NCBI RefSeq assembly: GCF_014197245.1
Contig: NZ_JACIFF010000010.1
Coordinates: 62,001 to 126,000 of the forward strand
Length of the DNA: 64,000 nucleotides
Direction of reading: 5' to 3'
Origin: Neolewinella aquimaris
Lineage (GTDB): Bacteria; Bacteroidota; Bacteroidia; Chitinophagales; Saprospiraceae
Of this stretch, positions 8,435-17,736 are shown in pieces. A program made the position numbers and the translations under genes. The number at the start of each line of letters is the position of its first letter. Position 1 is the first letter of the stretch. A model generated the notes under the pieces. That model saw only the letters and a list, made by a program, of their open reading frames with translations, did no database searches and had not been told where the DNA came from.

Positions 8435-8515
8435 TACAATGCGGCCTCCCCCGATAGCTATCGGGGCAATAGTACAATGCGGCCTCAGGCCGCGAAAGCA
8501 AAATGCGGTCTCCGA
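8432..8515 (+). repeat. composite three-hairpin element A, first copy
   Basis: The element starts with TAGTACAATGCGGCCTC, whose TAG is the stop codon of the SDR gene. It goes on with the perfect palindrome CCCCGATAGCTATCGGGG (8449-8466), then AGTACAATGCGGCCTC-AGGCCGCG, then AAAATGCGGTCTCCGACCGCG. A second copy with the same order of parts is at 50240-50330. It fills the gap between the two SDR paralogues. Confidence 0.8.
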
Positions 8516-8529
8516 CCGCGACTCTCCCT

Positions 8530-9363
8530 ATGAACCACAAAAGCATCCTCATCACCGGCGTCTCCACCGGCATCGGCCTCGTCACCGCCCGGGACCTTCT
8601 CCGCCGCGGCTTCCGTGTCTACGGCAGCGTCAGGTCTCCACTGAGTGAGGATGAGTCGAACGACTTAGCCCACCACCCGCAGTTCACCGAACTCCACTTC
8701 GATGTACGCGACCGCGAAGCCATCCGGGCCGGTATTCAGCGTATAACGGACGAGGGTCACCACCTCGTCGGAGTGGTCAACAACGCGGGAGTGGCCGTGC
8801 CCGGCCCCATCGAAACAACCGACGAAGCGGAGTACCGCCGCCAGTTCGACGTGAACGTTTTCGGCTTGATCTCCGTCTGCCAGGAAAGCTTGCCGCTCCT
8901 CCACGCCGCCCGCGACGCAGGCCATCATCCCCGCATCGTCAACGTCAGCAGCGTGAGCGGCTACCTGACTTCCCCCTTTATGGCCTTTTATTCGAGTTCT
9001 AAGTTTGCCGTCGAAGCGCTTACCGACGGACTGCGTCGCGAGCTCATGCCCTTCGGCATCGACGTGGTTAGCGTAGCTCCCGGGCCCACCAAGACGCCCA
9101 TCTGGGCCAAGGGGCGGGAGCAAACCTCGGGCTTCGAGGACAACCGGTACAGCCACCTGATCCCCCAACTGGCTCCCTATACCCAGGCTGCCGAACGGGG
9201 TGGTGTGGAGCCTCAGTTGGTTGCCGACGCCATCTATGCGGCACTCACCGATAAGGTCCCCCGCGCCCACGTGCTGATCATGAAAAAGCGGTGGCTGGCC
9301 AAGCTGATCCGCCACGCGCCGAAACGGGTGCAGGATCGCTTCTTCACCAAGCGTGTCCGGTAA
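8530..9363 (+). CDS. short-chain dehydrogenase/reductase (second of a tandem pair)
   Basis: A 277-residue classical SDR closely similar to the upstream gene along its length. It has TGVSTGIG at 9-16, VNNAGVAV, and the S...YxxxK set (SVSGYLTSPFMAFYSSSK). Both share the segments RAGIQRI, VNVFGLI, SVCQE/AVCQE, and a basic C-terminus ending in KRVQDRFFTKRVR. The substrate is unknown; the shared C-terminal extension with MKKRWLAKLIR suggests peripheral membrane association, which is an inference. The start ATG at 8530 follows the repeat element by 14 bases. Its TAA stop abuts another copy of the AATGCGGCCTC repeat. Confidence 0.93.
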   Translation: MNHKSILITGVSTGIGLVTARDLLRRGFRVYGSVRSPLSEDESNDLAHHPQFTELHFDVRDREAIRAGIQRITDEGHHLVGVVNNAGVAVPGPIETTDEAEYRRQFDVNVFGLISVCQESLPLLHAARDAGHHPRIVNVSSVSGYLTSPFMAFYSSSKFAVEALTDGLRRELMPFGIDVVSVAPGPTKTPIWAKGREQTSGFEDNRYSHLIPQLAPYTQAAERGGVEPQLVADAIYAALTDKVPRAHVLIMKKRWLAKLIRHAPKRVQDRFFTKRVR

Positions 9364-9541
9364 AATGCGGCCTCCGTACGATGCGGCCTCTGGCCGCGCA
9401 AACCAAACAACCTTCCTTGCGCTTATATCCTTGAATTCAAGCGCAGCCGGAGGCTGCTTCGTACTGTCGCTGCCGGAGGCAGCGTTTTACAGCGCAGCCG
9501 GAGGCTGCTTCCCACATCGCTGCCGGAGGCAGCATCGTACT
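9361..9541 (+). repeat. AATGCGGCCTC hairpins plus two copies of a CGCAGCCGGAGGCTGC unit
   Basis: Directly after the SDR stop come AATGCGGCCTCCG and GATGCGGCCTCTGGCCGCG (9363-9400), relatives of element A. Then a unit of about 50 bp with two hairpins (GCAGCCGGAGGCTGC and GCTGCCGGAGGCAGC) occurs twice, at about 9439-9484 and 9490-9535. It ends right before the flavin reductase ATG. Confidence 0.75.
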
Positions 9542-10150
9542 ATGCACATCACTCCCGAATCCCTCTCCTCCCGCGACCGCAACTTCCGCCGCAACTTCTA
9601 CAACACCCTGCCCGGCCCGCGCGGCGTGCACTTGATTGGAACAAAGGGGCACCGCGGTACCGAAAACCTTGGCGTATTCAGCTCGGTGGTGCACCTGGGG
9701 GCGAGCCCGGCCCTGCTCGGCTTTCACCTGCGGCCACTGACGGTGCCCCGCCACACCTACCACCACTTGAAGGCACAGGGGTGGTTTACCCTCAACACAC
9801 TGCACCCGGAATTTCTGGAGGCTGCTCACCGGACAAGCGCGAATTTTCCCCTAGGGGAATCGGAATTTGCCGCGACCAGCCTGACTCCTCTCTACAGCGA
9901 AAACTGTCCGGCCCCCTACGTGCAGGAAAGCCGGGTGCGCATCGGGCTGACCTTCGAGGAGGAACACCACATTGCCGCGAACGATACGCTGTTCATTGTC
10001 GGTCGGGTGCGGGAGATCTTCGTGCCGGACGAAGCGGTGGAAGAAAGCGGGCACGTAAACCACGCATTGCTGCAGACGCTTGCGGTGACCGGCCTGGATA
10101 CTTACCACCGGACTACGGGTGCGGAACGGTTGCCCTACGCTCGTCCGTAA
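9542..10150 (+). CDS. flavin reductase family protein
   Basis: A 202-residue protein of the flavin reductase-like FMN-binding split-barrel family (DIM6/NTAB, COG1853). These proteins bind FMN and either reduce flavin with NAD(P)H or act as flavoproteins. The block GVHLIGTKGHRGTENLGVFSSVVHLGASPALLGFHLRP near residues 28-65 is the flavin-binding core, and RHTYHHLKAQGWFTLNTL follows. There is no signal peptide. The ATG at 9542 is the first start after the hairpin repeat and gives MHITPESLSSRDRNFR. It follows the two SDR genes on the same strand; whether they share a pathway is not shown. Confidence 0.85.
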   Translation: MHITPESLSSRDRNFRRNFYNTLPGPRGVHLIGTKGHRGTENLGVFSSVVHLGASPALLGFHLRPLTVPRHTYHHLKAQGWFTLNTLHPEFLEAAHRTSANFPLGESEFAATSLTPLYSENCPAPYVQESRVRIGLTFEEEHHIAANDTLFIVGRVREIFVPDEAVEESGHVNHALLQTLAVTGLDTYHRTTGAERLPYARP

Positions 10151-10200
10151 GTTCATTGCTCCTGCGTTCCCGCCTAAAATCTTGTTTGCCTGCTAATCGT

Positions 10201-10208
10201 TAACTTAG
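10201..10208 (+). promoter_or_regulatory. -7-like box upstream of ctpA
   Basis: TAACTTAG, one base off TAnnTTTG, ends 20 bases before the ATG at 10229. The same octamer stands 21 and 22 bases before two other genes here (50565-50572 and, on the minus strand, 43348-43355), which supports a promoter role. Confidence 0.4.
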
Positions 10209-10228
10209 GGTATTGCAAAATCGAACAG

Positions 10229-11878
10229 ATGTCACTAAGGAAAAAAATACTGGGCAAGGGCCCGATACTTATCGGAAGTGCCATCCTTTTGGTGGGGCTC
10301 ACGGCGGCTACGGTCAGTCCGATCAACGATAAATACTTCGAGATCATGAAGGCCATCGAAGTGTACACGAACGTGTATAAAGAGGTGAATACCTACTACG
10401 TGGATGAGATCGAACCGAATAAGCTAATGCGGACCGGCATCGAAGCAATGGTCGGCTCTCTGGATCCCTATACCAACTACATCAGTGAGACCGACGTGGA
10501 AACCGCCCGGCTGCGGCAGAGCGGACAGTACCAGGGCATCGGTGCCGAGATCGAATACATTGACGGACTGCCGACCATCCTGACCCTCTACCGCAACCAG
10601 CCCGCCGACGCCGCCGGCCTCAAAACCGGGGACCGCCTGTTGCAGGTCGACGGCCGCGAAACCGCCCAGTACAACCGCGAGCAACTCGAGGAGATCATGC
10701 GCGGCTTCCCCGGTACCGTTATGAAGTTGACCGTGGACCGCCCCGGAGTCGGTAACCAGGAACTCGAACTCGTGCGTGGTGATGTAGACATCCCCAATGT
10801 GCCCTACTTCGGAATGTTGGAGCAAAACGTGGGCTACGTAGCCCTGACTACTTTTACCCAGCAGGCCGCCAAAAACGTACGCGATGCCGTGACCCAATTG
10901 CGGGCCGAAAATCCCAACATGACCGGCGTGGTGCTTGACCTGCGCGGCAACGGCGGCGGACTGCTGAACGAGGCCGTTGACATTGTCAACATTTTTGTGC
11001 CCAAGGGAGAAGCGATCGTAACGACGAAGGGAAAGGTCCGCGACTGGGACCGCAGCTATGCGACCAAGGGCAATCCCCTCGATACCGAGCTTCCCGTAGC
11101 CGTGCTCATCAACGGCCGCTCGGCCTCGGCTTCCGAGATCGTATCGGGTGCCCTGCAGGACCTCGATCGCGGCGTGCTGATCGGTCAGCGGAGCTACGGC
11201 AAGGGACTGGTGCAGAACATTATGGAAACCGGCTACGGAAGTCGGGTGAAGATCACTACGGCTAAGTACTACATTCCCTCCCAGCGCTGCATTCAGGCCA
11301 TCGAGTACCGCGACGGAAAGCCCTTCGACATTCCCGACAACGAACGGGCGGAGTACCAAACGCGTGCCGGCCGACCGGTACTGGGCAGCGGTGGGGTTGC
11401 CCCCGATATCGAGGTGGACGTGCTGGGTAAGAACAACGTAGCCCAGGGCCTGCTCGAGGATTACATCATCTTCGATTTCGTGAACGACTGGGTGCGCGAT
11501 CACCCGACGATTGACTCGGTTGCGGATTTCCACTTCAAGGACTGGGACAAATTTGAGGCCTTCCTCAATCGCGCCGACTTCAGTTTTACCTCCAAAGCGG
11601 AGGAGTTCCTGGAAAAGGCCGCCGAGAGCGCGCAGGAAGAGGGCTACGATATTACCGCAGATTTATCCGCGATCCAGGAAAAGGTAGACCGCGAACAGGC
11701 TGCTGCAATTGAGAGCCTGAAGACGGAGATCACCGGCATTATCGAAAAGGAAATTGCCGGGCGCTACTACTACCAGCGCGGTCAGGTGCAGATGGGGCTC
11801 CGCAACGACAAGGAAGTACAGGAAGCCATCGCGGTGCTTAACGACCGGGCACGCTACGACCAGTTGCTGACGAAGTAG
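10229..11878 (+). CDS. C-terminal processing peptidase, S41 family
   Basis: A 549-residue periplasmic or membrane-anchored serine protease of the CtpA/Prc family, which trims or degrades exported proteins. It has an N-terminal signal anchor (residues 9-29, GPILIGSAILLVGLTAATVS), a PDZ domain at about 95-185 (GIGAEIEYIDGLPTILTLY...AAGLKTGDRLLQVDG), and the S41 core. The catalytic serine is in INGRSASASEIVSGALQD and the lysine in RSYGKGLVQ, forming the Ser-Lys dyad. A C-terminal helical extension of about 150 residues follows the catalytic core, as usual in Bacteroidota. A -7-like box lies 20 bases upstream. The convergent SulP gene starts its stop 194 bases downstream. Confidence 0.95.
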   Translation: MSLRKKILGKGPILIGSAILLVGLTAATVSPINDKYFEIMKAIEVYTNVYKEVNTYYVDEIEPNKLMRTGIEAMVGSLDPYTNYISETDVETARLRQSGQYQGIGAEIEYIDGLPTILTLYRNQPADAAGLKTGDRLLQVDGRETAQYNREQLEEIMRGFPGTVMKLTVDRPGVGNQELELVRGDVDIPNVPYFGMLEQNVGYVALTTFTQQAAKNVRDAVTQLRAENPNMTGVVLDLRGNGGGLLNEAVDIVNIFVPKGEAIVTTKGKVRDWDRSYATKGNPLDTELPVAVLINGRSASASEIVSGALQDLDRGVLIGQRSYGKGLVQNIMETGYGSRVKITTAKYYIPSQRCIQAIEYRDGKPFDIPDNERAEYQTRAGRPVLGSGGVAPDIEVDVLGKNNVAQGLLEDYIIFDFVNDWVRDHPTIDSVADFHFKDWDKFEAFLNRADFSFTSKAEEFLEKAAESAQEEGYDITADLSAIQEKVDREQAAAIESLKTEITGIIEKEIAGRYYYQRGQVQMGLRNDKEVQEAIAVLNDRARYDQLLTK

Positions 11879-12072
11879 AGGGATCGCCTGGATCGCACGA
11901 TCCTCAGAATGCTCTCCTTTGCGGAGGCGGACAACAATGCGGCTTACGGGCTACGGCACTCGCCTGCCGGACGACTGATCTCGCTGCAAAACGAGCCGCC
12001 GCGGGCCGCCTACGCGACCCGAACGACGTGGAGCAACTCGAAAAGGGCAGACGTTAGTTACCCGAACGCAGG

Positions 12073-14022
12073 CTACATCTCATCGATATTCTCTCCGATC
12101 ACCGGCTTGCTGTTTATCTGCTCGGTGGAAACCTCATCAAGGTTGCCCGCTTCGAGGCGCTTGCTGAGCCAGGCACGTGCCTCCGCGAAGGTCTCAAAGC
12201 AGTGCTCCGGCGGCACGAGACCGGGAACGAGGTTGATGCGCTCCATCATGTCCCGCAACTGGGCGTTCATGCCGGTGAATACGACGGCAATTCCGCGACT
12301 GTGCATGTCGAGAATGGCATCCTCCAACGCGTAGAGGCCCGACTGGTCGATGTAGGGTACGCGACCGAGTCGGATGATCACCACTTCCACGGTGGGTAGA
12401 TTCTGAATCATGGTCTGGAAGGAGGAAACGAAGCCGAAGAACAGCGGCCCTTCGAGGTGCTTGATGAACACCCGGTCGCCAATGCGCTGAATGAGGTTAC
12501 CCTCGTCCGCCCATGGCTTTTCCCGACTGAATTCTTCCAGGCTGGAACTGCTGGCACCCGCTTCGACCGTGTCGGCGGTCTTCTTCATGAAGAGTACGGC
12601 GGCCAGGACCATGCCGATGGCTACGGCCTCGAGCAGTCCTACGAATACCGTCAGCAGCAGAACCAGGATCATAACGACCGAGTCGCCCTTGGGTACGCTG
12701 CGCAGGTGGCGGAAGCCCTTGTAGTCGATGATGCCAATGCCTACGGTGATGAGAATGCCCGCCAGTACACCATTGGGGATGTAGGCGACAATGCCACTGA
12801 TGCCTAGGAGTACCAGCAATAGGAAGATACCGGCGATCATACCGGAGATCTTGGTTTTACCGCCCGACTGGACGTTGATCACCGTCCGCATGGTCGCACC
12901 GGCACCCGGCAGTCCACCGATGAAGGCTGCGGCCATGTTGCCGATGCCCTGACCGATGAGTTCCTGATCCGGGTCGTGCTTGGTTTTGGTGATGTTGTCG
13001 GCTACGACGGAGGTCAGCAGGGAGTCAATGGCACCAAGAGCAGCGAGAGTGAAGGCAAATTCGATGATGCGCATCAGCATACTCGTATTGGCAAATTGAC
13101 CGAAGAAGTCAAAATAGAAGGGGGGCAGCCCTTCTTCCACCGCACCGATCACCGGCACCTTTCCGGGCATAAAGAAGTAGGCCACCAGCGTCATGACGAT
13201 CAGTGCCGCCAGGCTGGACGGGATGATTGACGTTATTCGCTTAAAGCCGTAAATGATGATGATGGTACCTACGGCGAGTATGACGTTGAACCAGTTGATG
13301 CCTCCGGGAGTCGAGAACGGCCGGTGAACGTTGCTGATGGTGCCCACCGTACCGCTAGCGCGACGTCTGGCCAGGCGCGTGGCTTCGGTGCGGATTTCCT
13401 CGTTCGTTACCTGGGAAAATCTTCGGTTCGTTTCCGCGATGACCGTGGCGTCCATCACGCCCTTAAGCGCGCCGTCGGCTTCCTCCTCCCGGATGATCTT
13501 CTCGAGGATCTGTTCCTCGGCGTGGGGCATCCGATCCACGATCAATTCTTCGTCGTTGCCCGGGTTGTACCCCAGGGCGGGGAAGATCTGAGTTATTATA
13601 ATGATCACCCCGATACCGCTCATGAAGCCGGAGACCACCGGATAGGGTATGTACTTTATGTACCTGCCCAGTTTAATGACGCCGAAGAGCATTTCGATCA
13701 GGCCGGCCAGAAAGAAGGTGGCGAGAATGAGGGGCAATGCCTCCTGCACGGTCTCCGCGCCCGATTCGACGATCGCGTTGGCGATAATGGCCGATGACAC
13801 CACCGTCATGGGTGCGGTAGGACCACTAACCTGGGTGGCCGTACCACCGAAGAGGGCGGCAAGGATGGCGATGGCAATAGCACCGTAGAGGCCCGCCATG
13901 GGGCCGAGTGCCGTCTGGGCACCGAAAGCTAATGCGAGGGGGAGGGCGACGATACCCGCCGTGAGTCCGCCAAAAAAGTCGCCACGAAGGTTAGAAAAAT
14001 CGAAGGTAAAGGGATTGGTCAT
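12073..14022 (-). CDS. SulP family anion transporter with STAS domain
   Basis: A 649-residue inner-membrane transporter of the SulP/SLC26 family, which moves anions such as sulfate or bicarbonate. The N-terminal block GDFFGGLTAGIVALPLALAFG and VSGPTAPMTVVSSAI are typical of the transport domain. The C-terminal cytosolic STAS domain spans about 500-620 (VFIKHLEGPLFFGFVSSF, VVIIRLGRVPYIDQSGLYALEDAI). A charged insert of about 85 residues (about 155-240, rich in Glu and Arg) splits the membrane part and makes the protein longer than the common 550-570 residues. The substrate cannot be read from the sequence. The ATG at 14022 is 77 bases from the stop of the ABC gene upstream of it. Confidence 0.93.
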   Translation of the reverse strand: MTNPFTFDFSNLRGDFFGGLTAGIVALPLALAFGAQTALGPMAGLYGAIAIAILAALFGGTATQVSGPTAPMTVVSSAIIANAIVESGAETVQEALPLILATFFLAGLIEMLFGVIKLGRYIKYIPYPVVSGFMSGIGVIIIITQIFPALGYNPGNDEELIVDRMPHAEEQILEKIIREEEADGALKGVMDATVIAETNRRFSQVTNEEIRTEATRLARRRASGTVGTISNVHRPFSTPGGINWFNVILAVGTIIIIYGFKRITSIIPSSLAALIVMTLVAYFFMPGKVPVIGAVEEGLPPFYFDFFGQFANTSMLMRIIEFAFTLAALGAIDSLLTSVVADNITKTKHDPDQELIGQGIGNMAAAFIGGLPGAGATMRTVINVQSGGKTKISGMIAGIFLLLVLLGISGIVAYIPNGVLAGILITVGIGIIDYKGFRHLRSVPKGDSVVMILVLLLTVFVGLLEAVAIGMVLAAVLFMKKTADTVEAGASSSSLEEFSREKPWADEGNLIQRIGDRVFIKHLEGPLFFGFVSSFQTMIQNLPTVEVVIIRLGRVPYIDQSGLYALEDAILDMHSRGIAVVFTGMNAQLRDMMERINLVPGLVPPEHCFETFAEARAWLSKRLEAGNLDEVSTEQINSKPVIGENIDEM

Positions 14023-14099
14023 TATGCTCTTTTAGTAAAGGGAAGCAAGCTTTGTAAACGGAAAAAATTAAAGTTGTTTATGCCAAAATTAGAAAAATC

Positions 14100-15866
14100 T
14101 TATTCGGCTGCCTCTAAAAACTGCATTTCGTACAGTTCCCGGTAGCGCCCCTCCTCATTCTGCAGGAGCTCTTCGTGGGGGCCGATTTCTTTGATCTCTC
14201 CCTTTTCGAGTACCATAATGTTGTCCGCGTTACGAATGGTGCTCAGGCGGTGGGCAATCACGATGCTGGTCCGCCGATCGATCAATTTTTCAATGGCGTG
14301 CTGAATGACACCCTCGGTTTCGGGATCTACACTGCTGGTCGCCTCATCGAGAATGAGAATATCCGGATCGAAGACCAGCGCCCGTACGAAGGAGATCAAC
14401 TGCCGCTGACCCATGCTCAGGGTAGCACCACGTTCCATCACGTCGTAGTCGTAGCTGCCGGGAAGTCGCTCAATAAATTCGTGGGCACCGATGAGCTTGG
14501 CGGCTTCGATCACCCGCTCCCGACTAATTTCCGGATCGCGCAGGGTAATGTTTTCGAAGACCGTGCCGGTAAAGAGGAAAACATCCTGCAGGACCATCGC
14601 CATCCGGCTGCGTAGGGAGGTAAGCTCGTATTCACGCAGGTCGTGACCGTCGATACAGATTTCCCCCTTCTGGTATTCGTAGAAGCGGTTGATCACGTTG
14701 GTGATCGTCGTCTTGCCGGAGCCGGTGCTGCCCACGATGGCCAGCGTTTCTCCGCTCCTGAGCTTGAAACTGAGGTCCTTGAGGATCCAGTCAATGCCAG
14801 TGTAGGCGAACCAGACGTTCTTAAATTCTACCTCTCCAGTTAGGCTTTCCGGCTTCAACGTACCCGTATTCTCGATCTGGTCGTCACGGTCGATCACCTT
14901 GAAGACCCGCTCGGAGGCCACCAGGCCCATCTGCAGCGTGTTGAACTTATCGGCCAGTACCCGGATCGGGCGGAAGAGCATGTTGATGTAAATCGGGAAG
15001 GCGACCAGGGCTCCCAATGTCACGCCGCCGGCTCGAGCTACGTCCTGTGCTCCCCACCAGACCATCAGGGCCAGGCTGGCCGCGGCGATGATGTCTACCG
15101 TCGGAAAGAAGATGGCATAATACAGGATGGCGTCGATGTTGGCCTTGCGGTAGTCCTTGTTGATGTCCGCAAATTTGCGGGCTTCCGCCCGTTCGGCATT
15201 GAACATCTGCACGATGCGCATCCCCGTAATGCGCTCCTGCAGAAAAGCGTTCATCTTCTGAATTTGGGTGCGCACCTGCTGGTAAGACCGTTTCACGGCT
15301 TCCTTAAAGATGTAGCTGGCCAGCATCAGGAAGGGCATGGTCGTCAGGCAGATCAGGGTCAGCCGCCAACTGGTGGTGAGCATGATGGCGAGCACGGCGA
15401 AGATCGACATCAGGTCGGCCAGAATGGTGATCACCCCCTCGGCGAAGATGCTGTTGATCGACTGAATGTCGTTGATCGTGCGGGTCGTGGAGGTCCCGAT
15501 GGGCGTCTTATCAAAGTAACTGAGGCGCAGGCTGTTGATGTGGCTGAATACCTTCACCCGCAGGTCCCGAATGACCGACTGCCCCAGCCAGTTGGAGCTG
15601 TATACGAAGGAGTAACGACAAAGGGCTTCCAGAATAAGCAGACCGGCGATTACGAGGGCCCAGAAGGTGAGTCCGCTGGTATCGCCTACGAAAACGTAAT
15701 CGTCGACCATCTTCTGGATCAGGCGGGGACGTGCGATGGAAAGCGGGGCCAGCACCACGGCCAGCGTAATGGCCAGAATGGCAACCTTCTTATATGGCTT
15801 AGCCAGCGCAAGAACCCGCCAGAGGAGGTACAGGTCGAATTTTTGCTTCTCTTCTTTGGTGGCCAT
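14100..15866 (-). CDS. ABC exporter, MsbA-like (membrane and ATPase in one chain)
   Basis: A 588-residue half-transporter with an N-terminal six-helix membrane domain (about 25-320) and a C-terminal nucleotide-binding domain. Walker A is GSTGSGKTT, the signature is LSMGQRQL, and Walker B is LILDEATSSVD, with the switch His in VIAHRLS. Such proteins work as homodimers or heterodimers and export lipids, drugs or peptides. MsbA-like function is possible but not proven. A longer reading from TTG at 15947 exists, but MATKEEKQKFDLYLLWRVL from the ATG at 15866 is the normal N-terminus for Bacteroidota members. Confidence 0.93.
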   Translation of the reverse strand: MATKEEKQKFDLYLLWRVLALAKPYKKVAILAITLAVVLAPLSIARPRLIQKMVDDYVFVGDTSGLTFWALVIAGLLILEALCRYSFVYSSNWLGQSVIRDLRVKVFSHINSLRLSYFDKTPIGTSTTRTINDIQSINSIFAEGVITILADLMSIFAVLAIMLTTSWRLTLICLTTMPFLMLASYIFKEAVKRSYQQVRTQIQKMNAFLQERITGMRIVQMFNAERAEARKFADINKDYRKANIDAILYYAIFFPTVDIIAAASLALMVWWGAQDVARAGGVTLGALVAFPIYINMLFRPIRVLADKFNTLQMGLVASERVFKVIDRDDQIENTGTLKPESLTGEVEFKNVWFAYTGIDWILKDLSFKLRSGETLAIVGSTGSGKTTITNVINRFYEYQKGEICIDGHDLREYELTSLRSRMAMVLQDVFLFTGTVFENITLRDPEISRERVIEAAKLIGAHEFIERLPGSYDYDVMERGATLSMGQRQLISFVRALVFDPDILILDEATSSVDPETEGVIQHAIEKLIDRRTSIVIAHRLSTIRNADNIMVLEKGEIKEIGPHEELLQNEEGRYRELYEMQFLEAAE

Positions 15867-15987
15867 GAAGTGGTGTAACACGTGGCCGGCTTTTTGGGTC
15901 GCTTTGGGCAACAAGTTTTTATGGGCGGGCGCGCGGGAGCAATCCAATTTCGGTCAAACCAGCGGCGGCACGACCCGTTATACCCGT

Positions 15988-16350
15988 ATGAAGAACGTAC
16001 TCGGAACCCCCCTCCAGTCCTGCTGCACCGATCCGATGACCGGTTACTACCGCGATGGGTCGTGCGCGACCGGACCGACGGACACTGGCCGACACGTCGT
16101 GTGCGCCGTGATGACGGAAGAATTCCTGACCTTCAGCAAATCAAGGGGCAACGACCTGAGTACCCCGATCCCCGCCTATGACTTTCCCGGACTGAAGCCC
16201 GGCGACGGCTGGTGCCTCTGCGCGCTGCGCTGGAAAGAGGCCTTCGATGCCGGGATGGCACCAGCCGTGAAACTCGAGTCCACCCACGAAGCCGCCCTGA
16301 AGTACATCTCCTTCGAAGCCCTGCTTGAGCACAAACTGGTCAATCACTAA
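15988..16350 (+). CDS. DUF2237 family protein
   Basis: A 120-residue protein matching DUF2237 over its full length. The blocks are NVLGTPLQSCCTDPMTGYYRDG, CATGPTDTGRHVVCAVMTEEFL, FSKSRGNDLSTPIP, FPGLKPGDGWCLCALRW and the C-terminal KLESTHEAALKYISFEAL. Several conserved cysteines are present (CC near residue 13, C27, C39, CLC near 84). No biochemical role is established for the family. It is cytosolic, with no signal peptide. The ATG at 15988 fits the conserved start. It is divergent from the ABC exporter (121 bases apart) and precedes the efflux locus by 138 bases. Confidence 0.88.
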   Translation: MKNVLGTPLQSCCTDPMTGYYRDGSCATGPTDTGRHVVCAVMTEEFLTFSKSRGNDLSTPIPAYDFPGLKPGDGWCLCALRWKEAFDAGMAPAVKLESTHEAALKYISFEALLEHKLVNH

Positions 16351-16488
16351 GCGAGATGTGGTGCCCGGTAGCGTCCGGACCCGGACGGACGGTGTTCGAT
16401 ACCGAACACATCGCAAACTGTTTCATTCGTAGGTGGCTGATATTCAAGAGCCGTAATTTGTGGCATGCTTCCTGCTATTGGGGTAGGC

Positions 16489-17736
16489 ATGGATCGAAGC
16501 ATCGACACAAAAGAGATCAACCGCCGCCGCCGCAACACCTTCCTTCGCTGGGCTGCGGGTGCCGTGGGGGTCGGGCTGCTGGCTTGGTTCGGACTACGGT
16601 CGCTGCGTCCCTCCGCGGATGAAGATACCCTGCGCATCGCTACGGTCGAACGGGGCGAGGTGGTCAACACGGTGAATGCTACCGCACTGGTCCTTCCCGC
16701 ATTTGAGGAGCAAATCAACTCCCCCGTAGCTACGACGATCGATGAGGTACTGCGGACCGCGGGGACCGAAGTCGCCGCCGGCGAACTGTTAATGAAGCTC
16801 GACCGCGACTACGTCCAGCTGCAACTCGACGGTCGCCGCGACCAGCTCGCCGTAAAGGAAAACAGCATCGGCCTGCTCGGACTGGAGTACGAGCGCGATC
16901 TGCAGGAGCTTACCTATAACGCCGAGATCAAAAAACTGGAACTTTCCGCCGCCCGGGCCCAACTCGCCGATGCGCGCCGCCTGCTCGGTGTCGGTGGGGC
17001 CACCCAGGAGGAAGTGGAAGCCGCCGAGCTCGCCGTCCAGATCAGCGAACTGGAATCGAAAAAGCTCGACAATCAACTCGCCTACAGCCACAACAGCCTC
17101 GCCGGCCGTAAACGCCAACTCCAGTTGGAGGTAGGCATGGAAGAAAAAGAGGTGAGCCAGTTGAGCCGCCGCCTCCGGGAGACGGAGGTGCGCGCGCCGC
17201 GGGCCGGTGTAATCACCTGGGTGAACGAGAACATCGGGCAACAGGTAACCGAAGGCACCGCGCTGGTCCGTATCGCCGACCTGGGTCGTTACAAGGTAGA
17301 GGGCAGCGCATCGGACCGGTACGCCGACCAGCTTGCCGTTGGGCTTCCGGTAGAAGTGCGGACCCCCACCACCCGCCTGTCGGGAAGGGTGACCGCCATT
17401 CTCCCCGAAGTGACCGACAACCTCGTGCGGTTCCGGGTCGAGCTGGACGAGCCCAGCCACGCCGACCTACGGCCCAACCTCCGCGCTGAATTGTACGTCA
17501 TTACCAACCGCGTCGACGACGTAGTAAGGGTCAAAAACGGACCGGCCTTCCGGGGCGGGAGATTGCAGTCGATCTTCGTCGTGGAGGGAGGGGAGGCCGT
17601 CCGCCGGGAAGTGCAGATCGGGATGCGCAACGGCGACTTCGTAGAAATCACCGATGGCCTCCGCCCCGGCGACCGCATCATCATTTCCGCCAGCGACGAG
17701 CTGGAACGGGTCACCTCCTTTAAACTGGAAGAATGA
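16489..17736 (+). CDS. HlyD/MacA-type periplasmic adaptor of an efflux system
   Basis: A 415-residue membrane fusion protein linking an inner-membrane exporter to a TolC-type outer-membrane channel. Residues 18-36 form the membrane anchor (WAAGAVGVGLLAWFGLRSL). A lipoyl half-motif (EEQINSPVATTIDEVLRTAGTEVAAGELLMKLD) lies at about 75-107, followed by a long coiled-coil hairpin (about 110-235) and the second lipoyl half (VRAPRAGVITWVNENIGQQVTEGTALVRIADL). The C-terminal beta-barrel ends in GLRPGDRIIIS. Its stop overlaps the start of the TolC gene (ATGA), so the two are translationally coupled. This is the first gene of the exporter and two-component locus. Confidence 0.92.
   Translation: MDRSIDTKEINRRRRNTFLRWAAGAVGVGLLAWFGLRSLRPSADEDTLRIATVERGEVVNTVNATALVLPAFEEQINSPVATTIDEVLRTAGTEVAAGELLMKLDRDYVQLQLDGRRDQLAVKENSIGLLGLEYERDLQELTYNAEIKKLELSAARAQLADARRLLGVGGATQEEVEAAELAVQISELESKKLDNQLAYSHNSLAGRKRQLQLEVGMEEKEVSQLSRRLRETEVRAPRAGVITWVNENIGQQVTEGTALVRIADLGRYKVEGSASDRYADQLAVGLPVEVRTPTTRLSGRVTAILPEVTDNLVRFRVELDEPSHADLRPNLRAELYVITNRVDDVVRVKNGPAFRGGRLQSIFVVEGGEAVRREVQIGMRNGDFVEITDGLRPGDRIIISASDELERVTSFKLEE

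Noticed and set aside
11879-12072. Possible small gene between ctpA and the SulP gene
   Set aside because: The frame starting at 11909 continues antisense into SulP and resembles nothing; the gap is only 194 bp.
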